Source: Methanosarcina barkeri MS | Lineage (GTDB): Archaea > Halobacteriota > Methanosarcinia > Methanosarcinales > Methanosarcinaceae | Assembly: GCF_000970025.1 (NCBI RefSeq) | Contig: NZ_CP009528.1 | Location: 558,001-622,000, forward strand | Length of the DNA stretch: 64,000 bases | Direction of reading: 5' to 3' | Shown: positions 8,196-16,922 of the stretch, piece by piece | Layout of the letters: each line of letters opens with the position of its first letter | Numbering within the stretch: the stretch's first letter is position 1 | Position numbers and translations under genes: made by a program | Notes under the pieces: model-generated | What the model saw: only the letters and a program-made list of their open reading frames with translations | Told to the model about the DNA's origin: nothing | The model's database searches: none

Positions 8196-9683
8196 TTACA
8201 TGCCTCTGAAGGCTTTGTCAGCCTTGTCCACAATTGCTTGCATGTCCTTGAAAATGTCTGCATCGATTGGGGTTACCTGGTGGTTTTTAAGAACGTCCTC
8301 TACTTTTTCGTGTGCAACTGTTGCAAGGTCTTTTGAGCCTGCTGCAGCCCAGTCTCCAAACATGTGTCTGTCAAGGAGCATTGGGTTGGACGGGTAATCC
8401 ACAAGCTGCCTGGTCTGTTTAAGGGCCAGGAAATTGTTTCCGATGCCTACTTTCTGGATAGATTCGACTGCAAGAGTTTCTTCCGAGACAGGAATTCCCT
8501 GCATGGCTTTCTTAACCATACTGAAGATATCATTGTCAATAACAAGCTGTTCCATTGAGAATGTCATTCCGAGCTCAAGCATTCCAGCTCCGTAGATGGT
8601 GTTGGCACCGGCAAGAGCAGGCAGAAGAGTGGTCATAGTTTTTTCGTGGCCTGCCTGGTCGTCCGGAACCTTGGCATCAGACTAGGAACCTGCCACATAG
8701 GAGGGAAGGCCGTAGAACTGGGCAAGCTTTGCAACTGCAGCACTGATAAGACCGAGTTCAGGAGATCCAACAGGTGCTGTACCTTTCTTGAGGTCGAAGG
8801 TAGTTGTGGAACTTCCATACCAGACTTTAGCTCCAGGTACTGTCAGCTGGGCAAGTACTATTCCTGAAAGAACTTCGGCATTGTGGGTTACAAGAGTGCC
8901 TGCAAGATATACAGGAGAAGAACCACCTGACATTGCCATACTCAGGACATTTACAGGAATTCCAAAGCGGGCACCCTTGATGATGACCTGACAGGCATTT
9001 ACACTGAGCTCAAGTGGGCTGGTAGGGCAGAGCAGCATGGAGAAAATAGGTTTCTTTCTTGCTTCTTCCTCGTCCCCACCGTAATAGGCCTTTACAATGT
9101 CCCGATAGTACTCAACGTTTTCGCCAACAGGGTCAATGTGGTGGAAGTGTTTTGCGGTGTTTGCAAGAGGGGTAAGTGTTTCGTGGACATCCTGTGCACC
9201 CTGACCTGCAATGTCCCTTGCAGAGACTGGCAGTGAGAAATAGTCAATGTTTTCTGCCCAGTCACAGAGTTTTGCGATGTCTGCAATATCTTTTTCGACG
9301 GAGTCGACTGTCACATACTTGCCATCCTGGTATTTGCAGACCTTAACACCGGTACCGAAACAGGTCCAGTGTACTTTACCACCACATTCCTGTACAGTGT
9401 TGAATTTTTTATCACGGCCCCAGAGTACAAATCTGGAGGGAGCGAGCTGAAGAGCTTTTCTTACAAGATATTCAGGGATCTTTACAACGTTTGTCTTTTC
9501 ATTAACTTCGCAGCCATTTTCCTTGAAGATCTGCCTTGCCTCTGGGTCAGAAACCTGAATTCCTGGGTCCATCAGAACTTCCATGGTTGCATAGTGAATT
9601 GCCTTAAGTTCGTCAGTGGTAAAAAGGTTTAATTCTACGCCATTAAGTGCATTAAATCCAGCAACTGCATTATTTTTTGCCAT
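8196..9683 (-). CDS. mttB: Trimethylamine methyltransferase MttB (pyrrolysine protein)
   Basis: Demethylates trimethylamine and methylates the MttC corrinoid. Translation gives 333 residues ending GLPSYVAGS, then an in-frame TAG (complement of 8682-8684). It resumes with [18 protein letters not shown]-like sequence to a TAA: 495 residues with pyrrolysine at 334, exactly as for known MttB. A strong site GGAGGTTATAAAA precedes the ATG. It is 26 bp downstream of mttC and 30 bp upstream of mtbC. A stop at this TAG would remove the last third of the barrel, so readthrough or Pyl insertion is required for function. Confidence 0.96.
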
Positions 9684-9709
9684 TTTTATAACCTCCGAAT
9701 AAGAATGAT

Positions 9710-10351
9710 TTAAGCCAGCAGCTCTTTTGCTTTTGCAACAGCTTCGGTTGCATTCTCAGCATAGCAGTCTGCACCGATTTTGTCAGCCCAGGCCTGGGTT
9801 GCAGGTGCACCGCCTACCATGACTTTTACTTTATCTCTGAGTCCTTCTTCTTTGAGGAGCTCAATTACACTTTTCTGTCCCTGGAGAGTTGTGGTCATAA
9901 GAGCGGAAATTCCAATCATATCAGCATTGACTTCCTTTGCCTTCTCAATAAAATTCCTGATTGGAACATCACGGCCAATGTCATGTACTTCAAAGCCGGC
10001 AGATTGAAGCATTGTGGATACGATTGCCTTTCCAATATCATGAACATCACCTTCTACGGTACCGTTCACAATAACACCGAGCTTTGAGCCGGAAGCCCCT
10101 TCAGGCATAAGATCCTTAAGAGCTGCAACTCCTGCAGTCATCGCATCGGCAGCCATCATCACATGTGGCAGAAACAATTTTCCTCTCTCGAAACGGACAC
10201 CAACCTCATTCATGCCTGCTGCAAGTCCTTTTTCTATTATTTCGGAAGGTTCCAGTTCTCCTTTAGCTTTTTCAACTACAGCGAGTACTGTATCCTTCTT
10301 GCAGGAAATTATAGCATCTGCAAGTTCCTGAAGCAATTCTTCTTTGCTAAT
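9710..10351 (-). CDS. mttC: Trimethylamine corrinoid protein MttC
   Basis: Cobamide-carrying partner of MttB. Corrinoid loop [20 protein letters not shown] and [16 protein letters not shown] are present. The in-frame sequence begins with an AUU codon followed by [13 protein letters not shown]; the strong GGAGG is seven bases upstream of that AUU. The only ATG nearby is in another frame and hits a stop after three codons, and the next in-frame possible start (TTG, 10336) lacks a site. AUU initiation giving 213 residues is therefore the best reading. First gene of the operon. Confidence 0.88.
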   Translation of the reverse strand: MSKEELLQELADAIISCKKDTVLAVVEKAKGELEPSEIIEKGLAAGMNEVGVRFERGKLFLPHVMMAADAMTAGVAALKDLMPEGASGSKLGVIVNGTVEGDVHDIGKAIVSTMLQSAGFEVHDIGRDVPIRNFIEKAKEVNADMIGISALMTTTLQGQKSVIELLKEEGLRDKVKVMVGGAPATQAWADKIGADCYAENATEAVAKAKELLA

Positions 10352-10695
10352 GTTGCATCCTCCGTTTTAGTTTTTGAACTATAGAGACTTCTCTCCTGTA
10401 ATTATCACGATTATTCTGTCACGATTATTCGTGAACATTCAGGCTGTAAGCTCATGCTTCTGGGTGAAGCGATGAATATACAGGAAGAAACTCACGATCA
10501 CCATGGGTGGGAAGCCATGATCACCTCAAGCGAGACAATAAAATCATGAGGAATTCATGATTACGCTGATTGGGGTTCATGAGTGTTTTAGCAGAGGGAG
10601 TGTTTTTCGTGCCATTTTAATCCCGTCTGATAACTCATTTCTCAGATGTCTCTAATACTTTGTTGGTCATTCGAATATATATATTTTTCTAAAAA
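10352..10695 (-). promoter_or_regulatory. Probable mttC operon promoter and long leader
   Basis: The minus strand has an A/T-rich TATA candidate AAAAATATATATATT near 10672-10690. If used, the mRNA leader would be about 300 nt. The leader contains a direct duplication of AATAATCGTGA (about 10408-10434), ATGATT/CATGA repeats with palindromic parts near 10540-10590, and GAGGTGATC followed at once by a six-codon mini-ORF (MASHPW, stop). Long leaders fit substrate-regulated methyltransferase operons. The transcription start is inferred, not seen. Confidence 0.45.
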
Positions 10696-10756
10696 TTCTG
10701 TAATGAATTTGGGGGTAATATTTATAGTTTTTGGTTTTTCCGGTTTTATTTGTATA

Positions 10757-11897
10757 TAGGACTTACGCAGTTAAAATGCCGAAAACTTGATATCTTTATA
10801 AATATACTTATGGCTTAGTGTTTCTCTAAAAACGTACGGAGTTATGGACATAAATCCACCTAAGTGTACCGACATTGACTACATTAATTTTCTCATTGCG
10901 GCTTCTAACGTTTTTAGCTGTACTGAAGCTGCTAGATGTTATCCAGACATAGCTAATGCTCCTTCTCATGATGCTTTTACTCGTTGCCTTCAAAGGCAAC
11001 CTCCAGACACGGAAGCACTATGGGAGGAAGTAAAAAGTTATGTCAAGCTTAAGGGAGGATACCTAATTGTTGATGATTCAACATTAGATAAACCATACGC
11101 AGAAGAAATTGCTTTTGTTCGTCGTATGTGGAGTGGAAAACATCATCGTACTGTAAAGGGAATAGGCCTGGTTACCTTAGTTTGGACTGACGGTACAACC
11201 GTTATACCTATCGATTTTCGAATTTATAACATCGATGTAGACGACAAAACAAAGAATGACCATTTCCGTGATATGCTTGACAAGGCCGAAGAACGTGGTT
11301 TTAATCCCAAATTCGTTTTATTTGATACATGGTATGCAAGTGTGAAAAACCTTAAAGCCATTAGACAGAAAGAGTGGCATTTCCTTACAAGATTGAAAAA
11401 TAATCGTTTGGTAAATCCTGACAACAAGGGAAATGTGCCACTTGAAACAGTAGATATTCCTCCAAAAGGACGTGTGGTTCACCTCAAAGCATATGGATTT
11501 GTAAAGGTGTTTAGGATAGTTTCAAAAAATGGAGACACGCAACACTGGGTTACAGATGTGCAAGAGATGGATGAAGCAAAACGTGAAGATTTGGCAAAGA
11601 AGTCATGGAAAATTGAGGAATATCATAGGGGAATAAAACAGTTCTGTGGTGTCGAAAAATGTCAGGCAAGAAAGGAAGAATCACAAAGAGCACATATAAT
11701 GTTCTCATTAAGAGCTTTTCTTAGACTGGAATTACAAAGAATCAAAAGTGGAATATCCTGGTTTGAAAGTGCTATGAAAATTAGAAGAGTGGCAGTGACA
11801 GAATACTTAAGGAATCCCCAATACACGTTAAATTAATTCAAATATTTGAAAGTTTGGAAAAAACAATATGCTAGGAGCCAACTGCGTAACTCCTAGT
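10757..11897 (+). mobile_element. Intact insertion sequence (IS4/IS701-like)
   Basis: Ends are inverted repeats: left TAGGACTTACGCAGTT (10757-10772) against right TAGGAGTTACGCAGTT on the complement (11880-11895), 15 of 16 identical. One transposase gene fills the element (about 1.14 kb). TATA-like bases flank both sides, so a short target duplication cannot be separated from the ends with certainty. It sits about 70 bp upstream of the putative mttC promoter and beside a broken nifH-like fragment. Confidence 0.88.
10844..11836 (+). CDS. DDE transposase
   Basis: 330 residues. RNase H-like catalytic core with candidate acidic residues Asp77 (GGYLIVDDSTLDKP), Asp161 (FVLFDTWYAS) and Glu259 in WKIEEYHRGIKQFCGVE, the last resembling the Y-(2)-R-(3)-E-(6)-K-like signature of IS4-superfamily/IS701-type enzymes. 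The reading frame is uninterrupted and both terminal repeats remain, so the element may still be active. Family-level assignment is from motifs only. Confidence 0.88.
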   Translation: MDINPPKCTDIDYINFLIAASNVFSCTEAARCYPDIANAPSHDAFTRCLQRQPPDTEALWEEVKSYVKLKGGYLIVDDSTLDKPYAEEIAFVRRMWSGKHHRTVKGIGLVTLVWTDGTTVIPIDFRIYNIDVDDKTKNDHFRDMLDKAEERGFNPKFVLFDTWYASVKNLKAIRQKEWHFLTRLKNNRLVNPDNKGNVPLETVDIPPKGRVVHLKAYGFVKVFRIVSKNGDTQHWVTDVQEMDEAKREDLAKKSWKIEEYHRGIKQFCGVEKCQARKEESQRAHIMFSLRAFLRLELQRIKSGISWFESAMKIRRVAVTEYLRNPQYTLN

Positions 11898-11979
11898 ATA
11901 TTAAGGAAGAAAATAAAATAGAATTATCAAAAAATATAAATATTAAATATCGAAAGTGTACTTTTATAAAGTTTATTCC

Positions 11980-12134
11980 GGTTCAGATCACCAGTAGCAT
12001 TCTGGTGAAATCTGCTCTCAAGTCCACCCTACAAGCAAAATTTTGTTGCCTATGGTCGAAAAATCCGTAGTCAGATTTTGCATTGCAGTGGACATTCCAG
12101 TAATTCCTTTTCCGTAGACTGCTATTTGTCTCAC
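11980..12134 (-). pseudogene. Broken nifH-like (nitrogenase iron protein) fragment
   Basis: Minus-strand reading from GTG at 12134: VRQIAVYGKGITGMSTAM then QNLTTDFSTIGNKILLVGWT and stop. It then continues one frame over as ADFTRMLLV. This aligns by eye with the N-terminus of NifH-type ATPases ([21 protein letters not shown] ... LVGCDPKADSTRMLLG). The P-loop Lys and Gly are altered, there is a stop and a frameshift, and nothing recognisable follows before the IS end at 11897. It is a decayed 5' gene fragment. Confidence 0.72.
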
Positions 12135-12460
12135 CCTTTTACCTTTATCTCTATTTGCGTCCTTTCAAATCAGATAGCCGGCAATCATTGTACTATGTGA
12201 CAATATATATATCTTTTTATTCGTTAAAAAAAAGGTATGTCATCTATAGTTACCTTAATTTGGAAGCTTCCGGAACAGATTCGTAAAGGGAAAGGATTAG
12301 TAAATAGTTCCTTAATCGCAAAGCTGAAATAAGCTACAGAAAGAGCCTTTCATGAGTCACGAGACTTTTTATCATGTAATCACAGTGGGTACAGATCTTG
12401 CCAGCTTTACATCTGTCCTGTATGTTGCAAATGACAGGTTTCTTTTGACAAAAAGGTAAT

Positions 12461-12613
12461 GAAATCAAAAAGATAGTGAAATCAAAAAGATAGTGAAATC
12501 AAAAAAATAATGAAATCAAAAAGATAGTGAAATCAAAAAAATAATGAAATCAAAAAGATAGTGAAATCAAAAAGATAGTGAAATCAAAAAAGTAATGAAA
12601 TCAAAAAGGATAT
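12461..12613. repeat. 17-bp minisatellite, 9 copies
   Basis: Nine copies of a 17-bp unit (GAAATCAAAAAGATAGT, with AATAAT and AGTAAT variants) begin at 12461, 12478, 12495 and so on to 12597, with no indel. It lies just beyond the stop codon of the HdrD-like gene (12631, minus strand). The unit is unrelated in sequence to the array at 1209 but has the same length. Confidence 0.96.
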
Positions 12614-12630
12614 GGGGAGTAAAAGGTAGA

Positions 12631-13779
12631 TTATAAGCCTTCTGAGCCTCCATATCCAGAAATACAGAGTTTATAAGCCCTGTTGACGAGTTTCAGCATT
12701 TTAGGATCTTCCCTCTCGATTTTTATTCCGCAGGCGAGGGAAAGGTATTCGGCAAGGTCAAAAACTCTTATTTTTTCGTTCTGTCCGGCTTCAATAAGAT
12801 TCTGCATGCAGCCCCCGCAATTCGTGATAATTATATCACATCCCATTTTTTCGGCAGCTCTGTAGCGGTCAGATGCCACATCCAGGGACTCAGATGGATA
12901 ATTGACCCTTACTCCACCTCCATAGCCGCAACATGCCGAATTTTCAGGGGTTTTGTTGGCAAGTTCGGTGCCAGGAATTTGCTCAAGCACATCTCTTGCT
13001 TCTTGATATACTCCCATTGCCCTGGTCAGATGACATGGATCATGATAAAAGACTTTATGCTTGAGCACAGTTTCAGGTGTGAGTTTTCCTTCCTTTATAA
13101 GAAGCTCAAGGTACTGGGAAACGTGCAGCACCTGAAAATCAAGTTTCCCAAAAATTCGAGGGTAGATATCTTTAAATGCCTTAAAACAGCCAGGACATGC
13201 TGTAATGAGAGTTTTAGCTCCCCTTTTCCGGATTTCTTCAATGTTCCGCTGTCCGTTCCTGTGAATAGGACCTGGATCTCCGGCTCCCGCAGATACGGCT
13301 CCGCAGCAGTATTCGACCCCACTCAGAACAGTATAATCGACTGCGGCCTTATCCAGCAGCGCAATCGCAGCCTGTGCCATAATTTTGTTAATATACGTAC
13401 CTGCACAGCCAGGAAAATAGACTACTGAACCTGAACTTTCTTTATACGCAGGAGTTTCGTCCAGCTCGGCAATCTTCTTAAAGAGGTTGTTCTCAGCTCC
13501 AGGGTCTAGCATTGTCTGCCTGTCGGTAAGTCCATGTTCACTGACCCACTTCTTCCTAGCAGGAGAAATTAGCGTTTTTATTCCCAATCCCACTGGGCAG
13601 GCATTTATACAGAGCCCGCAGGTAAGGCAGCGCAGCAGATAGTCTGCATCAATTTCCGATTTTCCTTCCAGATATCCATACAACCGGTTAAACAAACCCG
13701 GGTCATTGTAGCGAGGGCAAACCTTAAAGCATTGTCCACATTCTTTACACTCTGACCTGTGTTTTTCTACGATGTCCAT
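12631..13779 (-). CDS. HdrD-like Fe-S oxidoreductase with two CCG domains
   Basis: 382 residues. N-terminal pair of [4Fe-4S] ferredoxin motifs, CKECGQCFKVCP and CLTCGLCINACP (about residues 11-60), then two cysteine-rich CCG domains (GVEYCCGAVSAG ... CPGC and NSACCGYGGG ... CGGC). This is the architecture of heterodisulfide reductase subunit D and related electron carriers, and of GlpC/LutA-type proteins. It lacks the extra length of true HdrD, so I call it HdrD-like. The ATG at 13779 is preceded by GGAGTTAAAA. Monocistronic; the electron donor and acceptor are not indicated by neighbours. Confidence 0.87.
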   Translation of the reverse strand: MDIVEKHRSECKECGQCFKVCPRYNDPGLFNRLYGYLEGKSEIDADYLLRCLTCGLCINACPVGLGIKTLISPARKKWVSEHGLTDRQTMLDPGAENNLFKKIAELDETPAYKESSGSVVYFPGCAGTYINKIMAQAAIALLDKAAVDYTVLSGVEYCCGAVSAGAGDPGPIHRNGQRNIEEIRKRGAKTLITACPGCFKAFKDIYPRIFGKLDFQVLHVSQYLELLIKEGKLTPETVLKHKVFYHDPCHLTRAMGVYQEARDVLEQIPGTELANKTPENSACCGYGGGVRVNYPSESLDVASDRYRAAEKMGCDIIITNCGGCMQNLIEAGQNEKIRVFDLAEYLSLACGIKIEREDPKMLKLVNRAYKLCISGYGGSEGL

Positions 13780-13825
13780 TTTTAACTCCATATCATTTTA
13801 AATTCATGCGACTTATTGTCTCTTT

Positions 13826-13917
13826 ATAATGTCCATTTTTAACAGGTATTTTTAACAGCTATTTTTACAGGTACTTTTAGCAGGTATTTTTAACAGATAT
13901 CTTTAATAGGGGATCAT
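13826..13917. repeat. Degenerate 13-bp tandem repeat
   Basis: About six copies of AGGTATTTTTAAC (period 12-13 bp, with AGCTATTTTTAC and AGGTACTTTTAGC variants) upstream of the HdrD-like gene. The rest of 13792-14324 is AT-rich with loosely repeated AAACCACTNA... segments around 13990-14070. I see no gene there. Confidence 0.75.
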
Positions 13918-14324
13918 TAAAACTTCCTTTTTGACAGGAAATTCTTAAAGCTTCCTCCTTGATATGAATTTTATAAGTTATTTCTTGAAAGAAACCCTAG
14001 AAACCACTTAAAGGTTCACGAGAATCACTCACAAACCGCTTAGAGATCATAAAAACCACTCAGAAACTACTGCGAAGTCAGTAAGTAACTGAAAAAATCC
14101 TTTAAAATTGCCAGAAAATCTTTAAACATTCTCTTTTTGACAGAAATTCTTTTATTCCCCCTGTCTACATTCTGTCCGGATAACTGTTCATGAACTTCAG
14201 GAAAACCTTAATAACAGATTAGAAGTGCGGACAGGTTTATTCCCAAAAAAGATAAGCTAATATTCAACCATACTATCATCTATATGTAGCTATATACGCA
14301 GCCAGTAAAAGGAAGGGGTTAAAT

Positions 14325-14918
14325 ATCTTCAACGAACTCAAAAACAGCGCAAGAAAGCTGATAATTCCTATTGCCCGCCTGATTCCCTTATCTCCGAATA
14401 CCCTCACGTTGCTGGGTTTTGCCGTAAGCATCGCTGCAGGGGCAGCATTTGCGCTGGGCAAACCTTTTGCAGGTGGTCTTCTTATTCTTTTTAGCGGGAT
14501 TTTTGATGTCCTTGACGGAGGAGTTGCAAGGGCAAAAGGCCGAATTACGCCTTTTGGAGGCGTGCTCGATTCGGTTTGTGACCGGTACTCCGATGGTCTA
14601 ATGTTCTTAGGAATAATAGCAGGCGCGGTTAACGGCAGGCTTGTCCTTCCCCCGATTGTGCAAATAGAAGGCTGGCTCTGGGCAGGCTTTGCCCTGATAG
14701 GCTCTTTCCTGGTAAGTTACACTCGTGCCCGTGCGGAATCCGCAGGCTGCCGGAAACTGTCAGTAGGAATTGCCGAACGTACGGAAAGAATGATTCTCCT
14801 GGCCCTGGGCGGAATTTCAGGTTTTCTAAGCTGGGCTCTGGTACTTGTAGCTGTGTTTTCCCACATTACCATTATCCAGAGAGTCCTTAGGGCAAAAAGC
14901 ATATTGGGTAAGCCTTAA
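14325..14918 (+). CDS. CDP-alcohol phosphatidyltransferase (archaeal phospholipid synthesis)
   Basis: Integral membrane enzyme joining a polar head group to a CDP-activated lipid, or its archaetidylinositol-phosphate relative. The family motif D-G-x2-A-R-x8-G-x3-D-x3-D is intact as DGGVARAKGRITPFGGVLDS then VCDRYSD. The conserved N-terminal segment (NELKNSARKLIIPIARLIPL, then SPNTLTLLGF) is in frame upstream of the first usual start (TTG 14409). No ATG, GTG or TTG precedes it; GGAAGGGG (14311-14318) points to initiation near the AUC at 14325. The start is therefore uncertain and possibly non-canonical. Several membrane spans; about 197 residues. Confidence 0.8.
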   Translation: MFNELKNSARKLIIPIARLIPLSPNTLTLLGFAVSIAAGAAFALGKPFAGGLLILFSGIFDVLDGGVARAKGRITPFGGVLDSVCDRYSDGLMFLGIIAGAVNGRLVLPPIVQIEGWLWAGFALIGSFLVSYTRARAESAGCRKLSVGIAERTERMILLALGGISGFLSWALVLVAVFSHITIIQRVLRAKSILGKP

Positions 14919-15131
14919 GAAGCTGATTTCCAAAAACCGTAATAGAGTAGATTCTACTAAGAAATTCAGATAAGGATGACGTCTATGAGTTATGGACTAT
15001 TGTAAAAAATATAGTGAAAAGAATTTCTCTACGCTCTTCCACCGATACTCATTTATACTACATATTTGATTACAATAGTTAACGATGGTGAACAAAGAGG
15101 TTTGCCATTGAGGAAGTACAACCTGCTCTGC

Positions 15132-15209
15132 GGGGCCGTAGGGTAGCCTGGTCCATCCTGCAAGACTGGGGGTCTTGCGACCTGAGTCCAAATCTCAGCG
15201 GCCCCACCA
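15132..15209 (+). tRNA. tRNA-Pro (GGG anticodon), CCA encoded
   Basis: Acceptor GGGGCCG pairs with CGGCCCC, discriminator A, then genome-encoded CCA. The D-arm GTAGGGTAGCCTGGTCCATCC is typical. The anticodon stem GCAAGA/TCTTGC encloses a loop with GGG anticodon (reads CCC/CCU). The T-arm GAGTCCAAATCTC has CC in place of the usual TTC-type loop start, a slight oddity. A TATA-like stretch lies near 15050-15065. Confidence 0.93.
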
Positions 15210-16149
15210 AATTTTTATTTCAAACTTTTATTTATACGTTAATTTTGATAGACTTTACTCGTTGTTGCATTTATCCATGGGGCTTTATTTGTTTTTGTTT
15301 TCTTGTTCAATTTAGCTCTTCTTGTTCAATTCTCAGATTCTTTCGTTGTTTTCATTGTATTAGAACAGAAGTAACCTGCTGTATTTTTTATGTTTGGTTT
15401 ATACTTTTTATGTTTAATATTAAACTATCAGACTAAACGCATATGATATTCTTCTAATAACAAGCACAAAGAAATGAAAGTACTTTTCAATTCACCCTTT
15501 TTTGATTATTGATCTCGTCATTACCTTGGGTAGTAAAGTTGTCCTAATTATGGTTTTTCAAACTATTGCTAAACTGATCAGTGAATTACCATACAAAGCT
15601 TAAATTTGATAAGAAGCAGAGAATCAATAGGAGTAGTGGGTGCCAATTCAATTTTGTATTTTCATGTTATGTTAAAAATAACAGTTAATTATTATATTTA
15701 AAAAATTGGGGCGATAAAAAGTTATATATGATTATACTTCCAATATACTATTATACGACTCACACATACTTAAAATTAAAATTCATAAAGTATTTCTGGG
15801 TCGTTGATAGAGGAAACTGTGTCAGATAAAATTATGATACCCAGAATCTTTCGCTGGGTACCTGAATATTTTTACTAGTGATATATCAAAGTCAGGTTCC
15901 TTGAGTTCTTAATATTGTCGTGTGAGCTTCACACACAAACATTACCATTTATGCATGTCACATTAGACTTACCTCAAATGGAAAAGGTAGCTTATGACAC
16001 AATTCATAGTACAGCTTCTTATTGCACTTGCGGAAAGATAGATACAATCAAGCTGTTTCATAATATTTAATTACTTTTTAATAACTTTATAGTGCTGTAT
16101 ATTGCATACTTTCCTAGATTTTTTTAAAAAATACAAAAATATTTTATAA
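15210..16149. other. AT-rich intergenic region
   Basis: No supported gene in about 940 bp. Short T-rich frames after tRNA-Pro (15245-15436) lack translation signals. A stretch near 15790-15885 reads open on the plus strand (IPRIFRWVPEYFY) without a start and may be debris. The 3' part (from about 16080) begins the duplicated leader of the beta-helix genes. Confidence 0.5.
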
Positions 16150-16440
16150 TATAACCTGTATAAACCCTGGATGTCAACTTAGCTAAAGAACAGAGAGGAA
16201 AAAACCTTTCAGAAGAGTTGACATGGCTAAAGGCCGTATTAGTAAAAAAGTAATTATTGCCCAGAGGGAATCACATCCTATGGCCAGTAACAGGTTTTGA
16301 ATGATAGAAGCCAAAAATTCTAATATCCGGCCCCACTTCCAATGACTGATCACTATAATGTGATTGGAGAGTGAGACTCTGTGTGCAACGTGTCTGCCCC
16401 ACATAAATCGCAGAGAACTGAATGGATAGATTCAAAAATA
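16150..16440 (+). promoter_or_regulatory. Duplicated leader of beta-helix gene, copy 1
   Basis: Closely related to 18485-18765. Shared blocks: ATGTCAACTTAG, an AGTTGAC complement about 40 bp later, then CACTTCCAATGACTG, TATAATGTGATTGGAGAG, GAGACTCTGTGTGCAA and CACATAAATCGCAGAGAAC. Small hairpins are possible (ATCAC/GTGAT around TATAAT; AGAGT/ACTCT). The block lies upstream of secreted-protein genes in both copies, so it is probably a conserved promoter and 5' leader. Beyond it, near 16440-16560, are palindromes TTACGCAGACGTAA and TTACGAGTACGTAA found only in this copy. Confidence 0.6.
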
Positions 16441-16643
16441 TTACGCAGACGTAATAAGAATCTTTGAATTACCGTATAGACCCGGCGTAATTAGATATTT
16501 GATATGAACTCGGTCTAATTAGATAGTTCGGAAAAACATTACGAGTACGTAATATGGAATTTTGAGAAATATCTGGGAAAGAGTATGCGATTATCCTGGA
16601 TTTTTGAGTTTACTCAAATAAGTCCAACCTTATAGGCGATACA

Positions 16644-16724
16644 ATGCTAAAAAGACAGACAGGAACCCTATTCCTTATAGCAGGTCTTATTTTAACAATC
16701 GTATCAACTGTTGGAGAAATATAA
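16644..16724 (+). CDS. Signal-peptide-only mini-ORF 1
   Basis: 26 codons, MLKRQTGTLFLIAGLILTIV then STVGEI and stop. It is nearly identical to the signal peptide of the beta-helix gene starting at 16923 and is preceded by the same motif (CCAACC...AGGCGATACA). It ends where the mature protein would begin. Either a truncated 5' duplicate or a translated leader/signal peptide; expression is not demonstrable from the sequence. Confidence 0.5.
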   Translation: MLKRQTGTLFLIAGLILTIVSTVGEI

Positions 16725-16781
16725 CTATTTTATAGTTTTTTGAGTTTACGCAGATTCCAAATCCAACCCAAAGGTGATACG

Positions 16782-16868
16782 ATGCTAAAAATAAATCAGG
16801 AACCCCTATTCCTGACAGCATACCTTAGTTTAACGACCGTATGTGCTTTGGGAAAAAATAGGCTCTAA
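16782..16868 (+). CDS. Signal-peptide-only mini-ORF 2
   Basis: 28 codons, MLKINQEPLFLTAYLSLTTV then CALGKNRL and stop. Second truncated copy of the same start, with the same CAAATCCAACCCAAAGGTGATACG upstream context (Shine-Dalgarno GGTGAT) as the full-length gene 141 bp later. It is more diverged than mini-ORF 1, but start, Shine-Dalgarno and a terminating stop are all retained. Confidence 0.5.
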   Translation: MLKINQEPLFLTAYLSLTTVCALGKNRL

Positions 16869-16922
16869 CCCTATGGTTTTTTGAGTCCACTCAAATTCCA
16901 AACCCAACCCAAAGGTGATACG

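Noticed and set aside
8196-9683. mttB as two genes
   Set aside because: Same reason: UAG at codon 334 with intact continuation and expected total length.
12461-12613. CRISPR-like array
   Set aside because: Units are contiguous 17-mers with no spacers and no cas genes nearby; the same holds for the arrays at 1209, 30994, 45764, 62002 and 63580.
14409-14918. TTG at 14409 as start of the phosphatidyltransferase
   Set aside because: It would remove the conserved N-terminal segment that is in frame upstream and has no ribosome site.
15245-15436. 63-residue Cys/Phe-rich ORF after tRNA-Pro
   Set aside because: T-rich terminator-like DNA producing F, C and L codons; starts at a non-ATG codon with no site.
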